Source of the DNA: Lachnospiraceae bacterium
GTDB taxonomy: Bacteria > Bacillota > Clostridia > Lachnospirales > Lachnospiraceae
Assembly: GCA_024684055.1 (NCBI GenBank)
Contig: JAIKXN010000253.1
Span: 1-64,000 of the forward strand
Length of the DNA: 64,000 nt
Direction: 5' to 3'
Shown: positions 1 through 9,240 of the stretch, in pieces
Layout: every line of letters starts with the position of its first letter
Numbering within the stretch: position 1 is the first letter of the stretch
Position numbers and translations under genes: made by a program
Notes under the pieces: generated by a model
Told to the model about the DNA's origin: nothing
Seen by the model: the letters and a program-made list of their open reading frames with translations, nothing else
Database searches by the model: none

Positions 1-147
1 GGACTTTCCAAAAAAGAAATGGACTGGATCAGAGCACAGATCGAAGAGAAGAAAATTTTCAAGGAAATTTATTTTAAAGAAGCTTCGCCCGCAATAGCGG
101 CAAACTGCGGACCGGGTACATTCGGCCTTCTTTTAAGAGACAAATAA
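1..147 (+). CDS. DegV family fatty-acid-binding protein, C-terminal fragment
   Basis: Only the last 48 codons lie in the window; the gene starts upstream. The reading frame open from base 1 ends with a segment containing ASPAIAANCGPGTFGLLL. This resembles the conserved C-terminal end of DegV proteins, which bind a fatty acyl chain and in some Firmicutes deliver fatty acids to a FakA-type kinase. The assignment rests on this C-terminal glycine-rich motif alone. The stop is followed by a 106-base gap before the next gene, in which I see no clear terminator. Confidence 0.7.
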   Translation, partial: GLSKKEMDWIRAQIEEKKIFKEIYFKEASPAIAANCGPGTFGLLLRDK

Positions 148-253
148 TTGTCTGATGCGAAAGTAAAAGTTTTCGGACAGGGAATAATCAATCGGCAGGA
201 TTGCAGCGGATTTATATACGGGGAAGAAATAAATTAAATAAATCGAGGTAGAG

Positions 254-1945
254 ATGTCGACATTTTATCTTGTTTGTTTTATAATTCCCATACTTTTTCT
301 TTTATGGTATATAAGCCTGGGCGAGCAGCACAGCACCCAGCTGACACTGCTTTTCTGCTCGGTTCTCGTATCAAATGCCGGATTTTACATCATTTCGGTT
401 GCTCAGAATCTTCCGCAGGCTTATATCGGCATAAAAATGTCGTATGTGGGAGGTGTTTTCCTGCCGCTGATTATGTTTCTTATAATATGTGACATCTGTC
501 ATGTACATATTCCGAAATTTGTGATGACATTAATGTACTGTGTTCAGTTTGTTATGTTCGGACTGGTCTGTACAATCGGCATTCTGCCTGTTTTTTATGA
601 AAGTGTTGAAATAGTAAATAACGGATTCTATGTTACGCTCGCAAAAGAATACGGTCCTCTTCATATTGTTCCGCAGATTGCTCAGTTTATTTATCTTCTC
701 GCGGGAATGGCAATTGCGGCTGTATCCATCGGAAGAAAAACGGTTGTAAGTTTTAAAACCGTAATGAGTTTTCTTTTTGCGATTATCATATGTATTTCCG
801 TTTATGCATTTGAAAGAATTCTGAGTCTTGATATTGAGTTTGTTCCTCTCGCTTTCATCATTGAAACAATTCTTGCAGTTATTCCTTTAATCAAACGAAA
901 TACCTATTCGATAAACGCAAATGCGCATGATATCTTCAATGATTATACTCAGGTCGGATATGTGACTTTTGACAGAAAACTCAGATACATGGGATGCGAT
1001 GACAAAGCTCTTAAAATCTTCCCGGAACTGTTAAAATACAGACTCGAGTATGTTCTTAAAGACAAGGGTTCTGACTTCACGAATGTTTTCCTTTCGGTGC
1101 TTAAAGGCTGCCAGAAAATAAAGGGAAGAAAAATACTCGATACAAATGTATTTCCTCTCGGAGACAAATACTATGAATACCGTATTGCGCCGATTTTAAA
1201 AGGCCACAGAAGAGTAGGATACATTGTTGAAATAAACGATGTAACGTTAAGAGAGATATACAGTAAGGCTCTTGAAGATGAGGTCAGCAAAAAGACCGAA
1301 AAAATCCGCGTCATGAAAGACAAGACAATGCTCGGAATGGCGCAGATGGTTGAATCGAGAGACTTAAGTACGGGCGGTCATATCAGACGTACTTCGATAG
1401 TTGTGGACATTCTTGCGAAAGAACTCTTAAAGAGAGATATGGGCTTTGACGAGAAGTTCCTTAAAATGGTTATTCGAAGCGCACCCATGCACGACCTCGG
1501 AAAGATAGCCGTAGAAGACAAAGTATTGAGAAAACAGGGTAAATTTACGCCGGAAGAATATAACGAGATGAAAAAGCATGCTGCAGCCGGTGCTGAAATA
1601 GTAAGCAAAATCCTTACCGGTATCGAAGATGAGGAATTTGTCAATATTGCGATAAACGTTGCCCATTATCATCACGAAAAATACAACGGAAGCGGATATC
1701 CCGAAGGACTTTCGGGCGAAGATATCCCGGTTGAGGCAAGAATCATGGCGTATGCGGATGTATTCGATGCGCTTGTGTCAAAGAGATGTTACAAGGAAGC
1801 ATTTGATTACGACAAGGCTTTCGGCATTATAGAAGAATCCGTGGGAACCCATTTCGATCCCGCACTTTTCGATGCGTTCATGGCATGTCGCAGTGAACTT
1901 GAGGAATTCTATTCGTCAACATCGGTTCTTCTCGAGCAGCAGTAG
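254..1945 (+). CDS. 7TM-PAS-HD-GYP protein, probable c-di-GMP phosphodiesterase
   Basis: A 563-residue membrane signalling protein. Residues 1-215 hold about seven hydrophobic segments, like the 7TM sensor of some histidine kinases. Residues 225-345 look like a PAS domain, followed by a short helical linker. An HD-GYP domain fills about 370-545, with H413-D414 in HDLGKI and the GYP motif at 481-483. HD-GYP domains hydrolyse c-di-GMP to pGpG or GMP using a two- or three-iron centre, so it probably lowers c-di-GMP in response to a membrane signal. The start is set by a GAGG ribosome site at 245-248. The gene is followed by in-frame copies of its last codons (1946-2059). Confidence 0.88.
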   Translation: MSTFYLVCFIIPILFLLWYISLGEQHSTQLTLLFCSVLVSNAGFYIISVAQNLPQAYIGIKMSYVGGVFLPLIMFLIICDICHVHIPKFVMTLMYCVQFVMFGLVCTIGILPVFYESVEIVNNGFYVTLAKEYGPLHIVPQIAQFIYLLAGMAIAAVSIGRKTVVSFKTVMSFLFAIIICISVYAFERILSLDIEFVPLAFIIETILAVIPLIKRNTYSINANAHDIFNDYTQVGYVTFDRKLRYMGCDDKALKIFPELLKYRLEYVLKDKGSDFTNVFLSVLKGCQKIKGRKILDTNVFPLGDKYYEYRIAPILKGHRRVGYIVEINDVTLREIYSKALEDEVSKKTEKIRVMKDKTMLGMAQMVESRDLSTGGHIRRTSIVVDILAKELLKRDMGFDEKFLKMVIRSAPMHDLGKIAVEDKVLRKQGKFTPEEYNEMKKHAAAGAEIVSKILTGIEDEEFVNIAINVAHYHHEKYNGSGYPEGLSGEDIPVEARIMAYADVFDALVSKRCYKEAFDYDKAFGIIEESVGTHFDPALFDAFMACRSELEEFYSSTSVLLEQQ

Positions 1946-2059
1946 ACCAAATTTGAACAGAATGTCTCTTCGGCAGCACAAATGTCGAACTTCAGTGAAT
2001 TAAATCCTGAACAGCAGTGAAAATTTAAACGGCTGAAATTTAAACCTGAACAGCAGTAA
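1931..2059 (+). repeat. Reiterated 3-prime end of the HD-GYP gene, in frame
   Basis: The gene ends with Glu-Gln-Gln-stop (1931-1945). In the same frame, two more Glu-Gln-Gln-stop endings follow, with stops at 2018-2020 and 2057-2059. The second and third endings (2006-2020 and 2045-2059) match at 14 of 15 bases, and the first differs mainly by codon-synonymous changes. The last unit is 39 bases long, the same length as the units after the fcl gene. No start codon with a ribosome site opens any of these copies. Confidence 0.7.
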
Positions 2060-2066
2060 GATAAAT

Positions 2067-2096
2067 AAAAAAACGGACCCAAAGGTCCGTTTTTTC
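2067..2096. terminator. Bidirectional intrinsic terminator
   Basis: The inverted repeat ACGGACC/GGTCCGT around a CAAA-like loop is flanked by an A-run on the left and a T-run on the right. It lies between the plus-strand HD-GYP gene and the minus-strand desulfoferrodoxin gene and can serve both. Confidence 0.85.
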
Positions 2097-2116
2097 AATG
2101 TCTTTATGAAGTTAAT

Positions 2117-2497
2117 TTAAATATCCGCTTTCCAGAGTCCGTGAATATTGCAGTATGCATATACGGACAGCGGTTTCTCGTCGATAAGAGCAAATTCGAC
2201 ATGCGGAGCTGCTCCGACTTCGAGATTCTTTCTGTGACCGCCTTTGTCTGTTTTAAGATATACCCAGTTTATGTTATGTTCGGGAAGCATCGGATGGTCC
2301 ACTGAACCCACATTGACTTTTACGATATTGCCTTCTACGCTTACAGCGGGAATGTGCTTTTCACCGCTTCCTTCGATCGCGCCGGGAATTAATTCTTCCA
2401 TGGCTTCACCGCAGCACATCGTCGGGCAGGGAGAACCTTTGATAATACCGATCATCTTGCCGCATTTCTTACATACATAAAATTTTACATCACTCAT
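2117..2497 (-). CDS. dfx: Desulfoferrodoxin (superoxide reductase)
   Basis: A 126-residue cytoplasmic iron protein that reduces superoxide to peroxide without making oxygen, a common defence in anaerobes. The N-terminal desulforedoxin-like domain has C9, C12, C28 and C29 for the FeS4 centre. The catalytic domain has the EKH motif at 46-48, H68, H74, C116 and H119 for the square-pyramidal FeN4S centre. Length and motifs fit the two-iron class. An AAGGAGG-like ribosome site precedes the start at 2497. It lies 58 bases downstream of the thioredoxin gene on the same strand, so the two probably form an oxidative-stress operon. Confidence 0.93.
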   Translation of the reverse strand: MSDVKFYVCKKCGKMIGIIKGSPCPTMCCGEAMEELIPGAIEGSGEKHIPAVSVEGNIVKVNVGSVDHPMLPEHNINWVYLKTDKGGHRKNLEVGAAPHVEFALIDEKPLSVYAYCNIHGLWKADI

Positions 2498-2555
2498 TTT
2501 AAAACCTCCTTTTTAGTATAAGCATTCGAATTGAAGTTCGGTTACCGGTTGTTTC

Positions 2556-2864
2556 TTAACCTTCCAGAAGCTTAAGAATATCTGCTTTGGAATGTTTTCC
2601 GACAGTTTTGCTAACGAGTTTTTTGTCCTGTAAAACTACAAGTGTTGGTATGCTCATTACACCGAATTTTGCTGCAAGTTCGGGTTCGTCATCCGTATCG
2701 ATCTTGCCGACTGTGTATTCGGGATGTTCATCAGCGATTTCATCGACAATGGGGGAAACCATCTGGCAGGGACCGCACCATGTGGCAAAGAAATCCAGAA
2801 GTACCTTTTTGTCACCGCTGATAACCTCATCGAAATTGGCAGCGGTTACGTTAATTACTGACAT
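2556..2864 (-). CDS. trxA: Thioredoxin
   Basis: A 102-residue thioredoxin fold with the WCGPC active site at residues 29-33 and the conserved cis-proline in MSIPT. It reduces protein disulfides in the cytoplasm with electrons from thioredoxin reductase, which is not in this window. A strong AAGGAGG site lies just upstream of the start at 2864. It is the first gene of a two-gene unit with desulfoferrodoxin. A TATAAT-like -10 box reads on the minus strand at about 2901-2906, but I find no convincing -35. Confidence 0.93.
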   Translation of the reverse strand: MSVINVTAANFDEVISGDKKVLLDFFATWCGPCQMVSPIVDEIADEHPEYTVGKIDTDDEPELAAKFGVMSIPTLVVLQDKKLVSKTVGKHSKADILKLLEG

Positions 2865-3011
2865 ATTGAAAACCTCCTTGATTTATTTTTCTTGGCTTCA
2901 ATTATACAGTATTTCCGAATCAAATAAACTCTTATTGAAACAAATTCACAAAAAATTAAAGATTAGGTCCGAATCGGGTTCTTTTCAAGGGCTTTTAAGG
3001 CATATTTTCAC

Positions 3012-3040
3012 TTGCAAATATCGGCTGTAAAAGGTATTCT
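3012..3040 (+). promoter_or_regulatory. Probable sigma-A promoter of the symporter gene
   Basis: TTGCAA at 3012-3017 and TATTCT at 3035-3040 are separated by 17 bases and lie about 45 bases upstream of the chosen start. Confidence 0.45.
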
Positions 3041-3083
3041 TAAATAGGTGTTTTATAAAAATATAATGGAAGTGGTGGCTATT

Positions 3084-4604
3084 ATGACTAACAACTATCT
3101 GGAAATGGTTGCGTTCGGAATTTATCTTGTTTTCGTAATCGCAATCGGAGTGTTTTTCTTTGTAAAAAGCAGAAATCAGACCGGTGACAAAGCTTATTTC
3201 CTCGGCGGAAGACAGATGAACGGTTTGGTTGCGGCTCTCTCGGCCGGGGCAAGCGATATGAGTGCATGGGTACTCATGGGACTTCCCGGTTCGATATATC
3301 TCTGGGGAATGGGACAGGTATGGATTTCGGTAGGACTTGTGATCGGTACCATATGTGCATGGGTATTCATAGCACCCAGACTCAGAAAATTCTCTATCAA
3401 AGCTAATGATTCGATTACAATTCCCATGTTTCTTACAAACAGATTCAAATCTACGAATCCCGCACTTCAGGCAGTGTGTGCGGTGATTTTTGTGGTTGTT
3501 TACTGCGTTTATTCCGCATCGAGTATTTCAGCCTGCGGTTCACTTTTTAAGAATGTTTTCGGATGGGATCCTCTTTACTCAATGATCGGAGCCACGATCA
3601 TCATTCTTCTTTATACATTCCTCGGTGGATTCAATGCAGTTTGCTGGACAGACTTCTTCCAGGGAATGCTTATGTTAATGGCATTGATGGCAGCACCGAT
3701 CGTTGCGCTTTTCGTAATGAACAGACCCGGTTTTGCACCGGTTGCGGAAGTTGTTACAGGCGAGAATTACTATAACCTCTTATCAAGCGGCAAATTTGAT
3801 TACGACAGTATAAAGGATATATTAAGCGGTCTCGGATGGGGATTAGGATATATGGGCATGCCTCACATCCTTGTAAGATACATGTCGATCAAGTCAGGAA
3901 AAGAAATGAGAAAATCACAGATCATCGGTTGCTTCTGGACAACCATTATCCTTATCATGGCATCGGTTGTTGCTCTTGTTGCTCATCAGTTCCTCGGAAC
4001 AAGCCTTGCAGAGAGCGAAAGAAGTTTAGTATTTATCACAATGGTTCGAGCGCTTTTCCCCGCATTTATTTCGGGAATTCTTCTTTCGGCAATTCTTGCG
4101 GCTTCGATGTCAACTGCAGACTCACAGCTTCTTGCTTCTTCGTCTGCATTTGCAACAGACCTTTACAAGCCTCTCATTCACAAGGATGCTAAGGACAAGG
4201 AAATGTTATGGGTCGGAAGAGGTATCGTTGCTCTCATTTCGATCGTAGCTCTTTTCATCGCAATCAATCCCAAGAGCTCGGGTATCATGGGACTGGTTGA
4301 ATGCGCATGGGGTGCATTCGGTGCGGCATTCGGACCGGCTATCATCCTTGCACTTTACTGGAAGAGATTTACATATCACGGCGCCATCGCAGGTATTCTT
4401 GCAGGTTTCGCAACAGATGCTTTATGGTACTGTTTATTCTCGGGTTCGGTAGAAAGTCTTTGTGTATACAATACAGGTCTTTACGAAATCATTCCGGGAT
4501 TCATTGTCAGCATGATCGTTGCGGTAGTTGTTTCTCTTATCGACAAGGAACCTTCAAAAGACATTCAGAATCTGTTTGATGAATCCGTAAGAATGAAAGA
4601 TTAG
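3084..4604 (+). CDS. putP: Sodium/solute symporter, PutP (proline) type
   Basis: The protein has 506 residues from the ATG at 3084, preceded by the purine-rich GGAAGTGGTGG; an in-frame ATG at 3048 has no good ribosome site. About 13 hydrophobic helices are present. The early loop with FLGGRQMNGLVAALSAGASD, and the later ILAASMSTADSQLLASSSAF, are typical of the SSS family and closest to PutP (about 500 residues in E. coli). Sodium-driven proline uptake is the best guess. The neighbouring galactokinase-like gene leaves a sugar substrate possible, since SSS members also carry sugars. Confidence 0.8.
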   Translation: MTNNYLEMVAFGIYLVFVIAIGVFFFVKSRNQTGDKAYFLGGRQMNGLVAALSAGASDMSAWVLMGLPGSIYLWGMGQVWISVGLVIGTICAWVFIAPRLRKFSIKANDSITIPMFLTNRFKSTNPALQAVCAVIFVVVYCVYSASSISACGSLFKNVFGWDPLYSMIGATIIILLYTFLGGFNAVCWTDFFQGMLMLMALMAAPIVALFVMNRPGFAPVAEVVTGENYYNLLSSGKFDYDSIKDILSGLGWGLGYMGMPHILVRYMSIKSGKEMRKSQIIGCFWTTIILIMASVVALVAHQFLGTSLAESERSLVFITMVRALFPAFISGILLSAILAASMSTADSQLLASSSAFATDLYKPLIHKDAKDKEMLWVGRGIVALISIVALFIAINPKSSGIMGLVECAWGAFGAAFGPAIILALYWKRFTYHGAIAGILAGFATDALWYCLFSGSVESLCVYNTGLYEIIPGFIVSMIVAVVVSLIDKEPSKDIQNLFDESVRMKD

Positions 4605-4644
4605 TATTAATCAGGGTCGTCTTTAAAGTGCAGGGGGAAAACAT

Positions 4645-5913
4645 ATGCAGAAAAGCGAACTTGTGGAACAGTTAAAAAACAAACAACTCGATAACGTGCT
4701 TATCGATATTTATTCGGATGAAAAGAAAATAGATTATCAGACCGCCAGATTCATTGCGGCTGCGGAAAAATTCGAGCAGCTTTTCGGAGGCGGAGAAATA
4801 AGCGTTTATTCCGCTCCGGGAAGGATTGAGATCATCGGAAACCAGACGGATCATCAGCACGGAAAGGTCATGGGAGCAGCAATAAATACCGATGCGATCG
4901 CTGTGGTCGGAAAAACGGATGATAACTGTGTAAGAATAGTGTCGGGGGACAATCCCGAAATCAAAATTGACATTAACGAACTTGAAAGCACCGAAGACGA
5001 AAACAGCACAACCTCGCTTATCAAGGGAATGCTGAACGGTCTTAAGGGCATGGGATATGAACTCGGAGGCTTCATGGCTTATATCACTTCCGATGTTCCC
5101 GTGGGTTCCGCATATGCTTCTTCGGCTTCTTTCGAAACTCTTATCGGAGCGGTTGTTTCGGGACTCTACAACGATATGAAGATTTCTGAAAGGGAAATAG
5201 CTCAGATAGGACAGTATTCCGAAAATATTTATTACGGCAAACCTTCAGGTCTTATGGATCAGATGATCTGTTCGGTAGGCGGACTTGTTTATATTGACTT
5301 TTCCAACCCTGCTGAACCGATAAAAGAAAAGATCGAAACGGATCTGTCCGAATACAGTATCTGCATGGTGGATACGAAAAGAGTGAATACAGATCAGCAG
5401 ACGGAAGCGGCGCAGATCGTTTCCGAAATGAAAGCTGTTGCCGTTGAACTCGGAAAAGAGTATTTAAACGAGGCGACGAGGGAAGAATTTGAAAAGATGA
5501 TTCCTGCGCTCAGAGAAAAAATGACTGACAGGGCGATACTTCGCGCAATGCATTTTTATGATGAAAACGAGAGAGTCGAAAAGGCTTTGAAGGCACTTAA
5601 AAACGGAAATACCGGAGAGTTTGCAAAACTCGAAAAAGAATCAGGAAAATCATCTTTTATGTATCTTCAGAATGTTGTCATACAGGATGATTCTCTGAAA
5701 CAGGATATTCTTCTTGCGATGGGCGTAAGCGAATCGATCCTTAAAGATGATGAAGCGTACAGAATACATAATTCCGGATTCTCGGGAGTTATGGAGGTTC
5801 TTGTAAAGAACGAAAACGTTGATGCCTATAAAGCAAGAATAGAGGAAGTTTTTCCCAATTGCGTCTGCAGTGTGTTGAAAATCAGGAAATACGGCGGTAT
5901 CCGAGTCATTTGA
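4645..5913 (+). CDS. Galactokinase-like GHMP kinase
   Basis: A 422-residue cytoplasmic GHMP-superfamily kinase. The substrate loop near residues 58-72 reads GRIEIIGNQTDHQHG, compared with GRVNLIGEHTDY in classical galactokinases. The ATP-binding loop reads VPVGSAYASSASFE, and SGLMDQM carries the expected catalytic Asp. Overall length and motif order fit galactokinase, which makes galactose-1-phosphate. However, the substrate-loop Glu and His are replaced by Asn and Gln, so the sugar may differ. A GGGGG ribosome site precedes the start. It lies 40 bases after the symporter gene and may be cotranscribed. No galT or galE is visible in the window. Confidence 0.72.
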   Translation: MQKSELVEQLKNKQLDNVLIDIYSDEKKIDYQTARFIAAAEKFEQLFGGGEISVYSAPGRIEIIGNQTDHQHGKVMGAAINTDAIAVVGKTDDNCVRIVSGDNPEIKIDINELESTEDENSTTSLIKGMLNGLKGMGYELGGFMAYITSDVPVGSAYASSASFETLIGAVVSGLYNDMKISEREIAQIGQYSENIYYGKPSGLMDQMICSVGGLVYIDFSNPAEPIKEKIETDLSEYSICMVDTKRVNTDQQTEAAQIVSEMKAVAVELGKEYLNEATREEFEKMIPALREKMTDRAILRAMHFYDENERVEKALKALKNGNTGEFAKLEKESGKSSFMYLQNVVIQDDSLKQDILLAMGVSESILKDDEAYRIHNSGFSGVMEVLVKNENVDAYKARIEEVFPNCVCSVLKIRKYGGIRVI

Positions 5914-5931
5914 TTTTCGGGGGATTAATGA

Positions 5932-7089
5932 ATGGATAAGTTTCGTAAAAGATTGTTTGAGATAGTACAGATAGGAGCGGCAAAGGATTTACTAAGCCGT
6001 TCTTTTGATATTATCATATCCGCTGTTATCATTCTTAATATTGTTGTGACTTTTTTAAGTACTTTCAATGAGCTTGGATCGATAAAAGGCGTCCTTTACG
6101 GCATTGAGTTCGGAACGGTCATATTTTTTACCGCTGAATACATTTTAAGGATCTTTACGGCTGATTTTCTTTATCCCGACAAAACGAAAGCGATGGCGGT
6201 CATTGCTTTTCTTTTCTCGTTTTACGGCATTATTGATTTCTTAAGTTTCTTCCCGTTTTATCTTCCTTTTTTCACACCGACAGGTGTGGCGGTTTTCAGA
6301 CTTTTCAGAGTTTTCAGAATATTCAGACTTTTTAAGATTAATACTCAGTTTGATGCCTTCAACGTAATAGTAAGTGTTTTAAATGAAAAGAAGATGCAGC
6401 TTCTTTCGTCCGTAGTGCTTATCATGATGCTCATGCTTTCGGCTTCAATGCTTATGTACGGAGTTGAACATGAAGCGCAGCCGGAAGTATTCGAAAATGC
6501 CCTTTCGGGCTTCTGGTGGTCGATGGCCACGGTATTTACGATAGGCTACGGCGATATATATCCGGTTACGCTTTTGGGAAAAATGCTGGCACTTATAATT
6601 TCGTTCCTCGGAGTCGGGATCGTTGCGATACCTACGGGTATTATTTCCGCAGGCTTCGTTGAACAGTTTTCGAAACTCGACATGTACAAAGGTCACGGGG
6701 AAGGACATGAACTTGAATTTATCACGGGTGTCATAAATGAAAAACATAAATGGGCGGGGAAGGCGATCAAAGATATCGTAATTCCTCCGCAGTCGCTTAT
6801 CGTTATCGTAGTAAGGGATGGTAATTACGTTACGCCGGGCGGAAATCTTGTACTGAAAGCAAACGATACGGTCGTTCTTGCTGCGAAGAATTATAAGGAC
6901 GAAGATATACATCTTAATGAAATAGCAATGACTGAGGGCGACAAGTGGCTCGGCATGGAAGTAAAAGATCTGAATCTGACGCCCGATGAGAAGATCGTAA
7001 TGATAAGAAGAGGGCAGAAAACCATTATTCCAAACGGCAATACGGTCATACGAAAAGGCGACGGGCTGGTTATGTATCATATGGATTAA
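5932..7089 (+). CDS. Voltage-gated-type potassium channel with TrkA-C domain
   Basis: A 385-residue inner-membrane channel. Residues 20-240 contain six helices. An S4-like helix (RLFRVFRIFRLFK) has an arginine every third residue. The pore loop holds the selectivity filter TIGYGD at residues 203-208, typical of K+ channels. The C-terminal part from about 250 contains two regions resembling the TrkA-C (RCK_C) regulatory fold. It probably mediates gated K+ flux tied to a cytoplasmic ligand. The start is at 5932, after a GGGGG site. The gene follows galK by 18 bases, which suggests cotranscription without a clear functional link. Confidence 0.85.
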   Translation: MDKFRKRLFEIVQIGAAKDLLSRSFDIIISAVIILNIVVTFLSTFNELGSIKGVLYGIEFGTVIFFTAEYILRIFTADFLYPDKTKAMAVIAFLFSFYGIIDFLSFFPFYLPFFTPTGVAVFRLFRVFRIFRLFKINTQFDAFNVIVSVLNEKKMQLLSSVVLIMMLMLSASMLMYGVEHEAQPEVFENALSGFWWSMATVFTIGYGDIYPVTLLGKMLALIISFLGVGIVAIPTGIISAGFVEQFSKLDMYKGHGEGHELEFITGVINEKHKWAGKAIKDIVIPPQSLIVIVVRDGNYVTPGGNLVLKANDTVVLAAKNYKDEDIHLNEIAMTEGDKWLGMEVKDLNLTPDEKIVMIRRGQKTIIPNGNTVIRKGDGLVMYHMD

Positions 7090-7102
7090 ATTGTACTATT
7101 CG

Positions 7103-7131
7103 TTGATTATAGACACAATATATGGTAAAAT
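7103..7131 (+). promoter_or_regulatory. Probable sigma-A promoter of the trans-sulfuration enzyme gene
   Basis: TTGATT at 7103-7108 and TAAAAT at 7126-7131 are 17 bases apart, about 55 bases upstream of the start codon. Confidence 0.5.
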
Positions 7132-7187
7132 GAATACGATTTGATTTAGTTTAAATGAAATAAACCAACTAACTAAACGGAGGCAGT

Positions 7188-8372
7188 ATGAAGAAAGTTG
7201 AAAACTATTATGCCGAATTTGACAGAAAGGAAAATCTTAAGTTTGACAGCAAAGTAGTTCATGGTGCACTTGGCTGCGATCCCATAAGCGGATCGGTAAG
7301 TTTCCCCATTTTCCAGACTGCAACTTTCAGACACAGAGATTTTGAAATATCCACGGGTTATGATTATTCCCGTTTACAGAACCCTACAAGACAGGAACTC
7401 GAGAGAACGATGGCTATCCTCGAAGAAGGTGCCGTGGCTTTTGCGTTTACTTCGGGACAGGCTGCGAACATGGCCGTTTTCGATTATCTCAAACGCGGCG
7501 AACACTGCCTTTTGTGTGATGACCTTTACGGCGGTACACACAGAATCGTGGAAGATATATTTAAAGTTAACGGAATCGAAATTTCTTACGTTGACATGTT
7601 TGATGCCGAAGCTGTAAGAAAGGCAATGAGACCGAATACCAAAATGGTATTCCTTGAGACTCCCACCAATCCAATGATGAAGGTCGGGGATATCAGAGGC
7701 ATCGCAAAAGTCGCTCACGAAGGCAATGCGCTTTTTGTCGTGGACAATACATTCATGACACCTTATTTCCAGAGACCGCTTACAATGGGTGCCGACATCG
7801 TTGTTCACAGCGGTACAAAGTATCTTTGCGGACACAATGACGTTGTGGCCGGCATCGTGGTAATAAAGGATGAGGAACTTACCCATCATTTCCAGGTTCA
7901 GCTAAAGAGTCTCGGATCGGGACTCGGTCCCATGGACAGCTGGCTTATCATCAGAGGCATCAAGACGTTGTCGCTTCGTATGAAAAAGCACAACGAGAAT
8001 GCTAAAGCAGTTGCGGAATGGTTAAGAAATCATCCTAAGGTAAAGAAAGTTTATTATGTCGGATTTGAAGATCATCCCGGATATGAACTTAATTTAAGTC
8101 AGGCATCGGGCTTTGGCGGAATGATCTCATTTGAACTCGATAGTGCCGAGAGTGCAAGAAAACTTCTTTCGAACGTAAAGATGATCCTTTTTGCAGAAAG
8201 TCTTGGCGGAACCGAATCGCTCGTGACTTATCCCATTACGCAGACACATGAAGACGTGCCCGATGATGTGAGAAGAGCGCTCGGGATCAACGAAGCATTT
8301 ATCAGGATTTCAATCGGTATCGAAGATGCCGAAGATATAATAAATGACCTGGAGCAGGCATTAAACAGTTAA
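7188..8372 (+). CDS. Trans-sulfuration PLP enzyme (cystathionine gamma-synthase/lyase family)
   Basis: A 394-residue PLP-dependent enzyme of the Cys/Met metabolism family. The Schiff-base lysine is K211 in SGTKYLCGH. Other family marks are SGQAANMAVF, the YGGT phosphate-binding loop, ETPTNP and SLGGTESLVTYP near the C-terminus. Family members join O-acyl-homoserine to cysteine, or split cystathionine or methionine. The exact reaction cannot be read from sequence. A serine acetyltransferase elsewhere in the window and a downstream dapF are compatible with amino-acid metabolism. A GGAGG site precedes the start. The next gene begins 13 bases after the stop, so the two are probably cotranscribed. 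Confidence 0.85.
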   Translation: MKKVENYYAEFDRKENLKFDSKVVHGALGCDPISGSVSFPIFQTATFRHRDFEISTGYDYSRLQNPTRQELERTMAILEEGAVAFAFTSGQAANMAVFDYLKRGEHCLLCDDLYGGTHRIVEDIFKVNGIEISYVDMFDAEAVRKAMRPNTKMVFLETPTNPMMKVGDIRGIAKVAHEGNALFVVDNTFMTPYFQRPLTMGADIVVHSGTKYLCGHNDVVAGIVVIKDEELTHHFQVQLKSLGSGLGPMDSWLIIRGIKTLSLRMKKHNENAKAVAEWLRNHPKVKKVYYVGFEDHPGYELNLSQASGFGGMISFELDSAESARKLLSNVKMILFAESLGGTESLVTYPITQTHEDVPDDVRRALGINEAFIRISIGIEDAEDIINDLEQALNS

Positions 8373-8385
8373 TGCGGTAGGAATT

Positions 8386-9240
8386 ATGAAAATACCTTTT
8401 ACAAAAATGCAGGCATACGGCAATGATTACGTATATGTCAACGTTGCCGGAATGCCGGAAATAAACTGGAATGAAGTGGCGGTTCAGATTTCGGATCGCC
8501 ATTTTGGCGTTGGTGGGGACGGTCTTGTTCTTATCTGTCCCTCCGAAAAAGCGGATTTTAAAATGAGAATTTTCGATCCCGACGGAACCGAGGCCGAAAT
8601 GTGCGGTAATGCGGTAAGAAGTGTTGCCAAGTTTGTCTATTATCACAAAATGACAGACAAAAAGACGCTTACGATAGAGACTCTCGGGGGAATCAAGAAT
8701 CTTTATCTTACCGTGGATGACGGTGAAGTGGTCAACATAGAAGCCGAAATAGGCGAGCCCGTTTTTTCACCCGAAAAGATTCCCGTGGATTCGGAAAACG
8801 AAGAATTCATGAATGAGAATGTCAAGGTGAATGTGGAGGGAAGGATCATGCATTTCAGAATGTCTTCGCTTTCCTGGGGCAATCCTCATACCGTTATTTT
8901 TTTGGACGATCTTGAAACTCTGGATATCGAAAAGATCGGTCCGGCAATTGAGAATCATCCGATCTTCGCAAAGAGAACGAACGTAACTTTTGCGCGTGTC
9001 GTTGACAGAAAAACCATTCAGATCCGCGAGTGGGAAAGAGGATGCGGCGAAACAATCGGATGCGGTACGGGATGCTGTACGGCGCTGGTCTTTGCACACA
9101 GACTCGGACTTTGCGACAGAGAGGCGACTGTCATGCAGATTGGCGGAACGCTTGAAGTCAAGTGGGACGATAAAGGATTGGTACATATGAAAGGCCCGAG
9201 CTTTGTGGTCTTTGAAGGGGAATATTTTTATGAAGCTTGA
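8386..9240 (+). CDS. dapF: Diaminopimelate epimerase
   Basis: A 284-residue cytoplasmic enzyme that converts LL- to meso-diaminopimelate for lysine and peptidoglycan. The two catalytic cysteines of the two-base mechanism are present: C73 in EMCGNAVRS and C226 in ETIGCGTGCC. The N-terminal KMQAYGNDYV and GGDGLVLI are family hallmarks. Its last 11 bases overlap the start of murE, so product supply and use are probably translationally coupled. Confidence 0.95.
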   Translation: MKIPFTKMQAYGNDYVYVNVAGMPEINWNEVAVQISDRHFGVGGDGLVLICPSEKADFKMRIFDPDGTEAEMCGNAVRSVAKFVYYHKMTDKKTLTIETLGGIKNLYLTVDDGEVVNIEAEIGEPVFSPEKIPVDSENEEFMNENVKVNVEGRIMHFRMSSLSWGNPHTVIFLDDLETLDIEKIGPAIENHPIFAKRTNVTFARVVDRKTIQIREWERGCGETIGCGTGCCTALVFAHRLGLCDREATVMQIGGTLEVKWDDKGLVHMKGPSFVVFEGEYFYEA

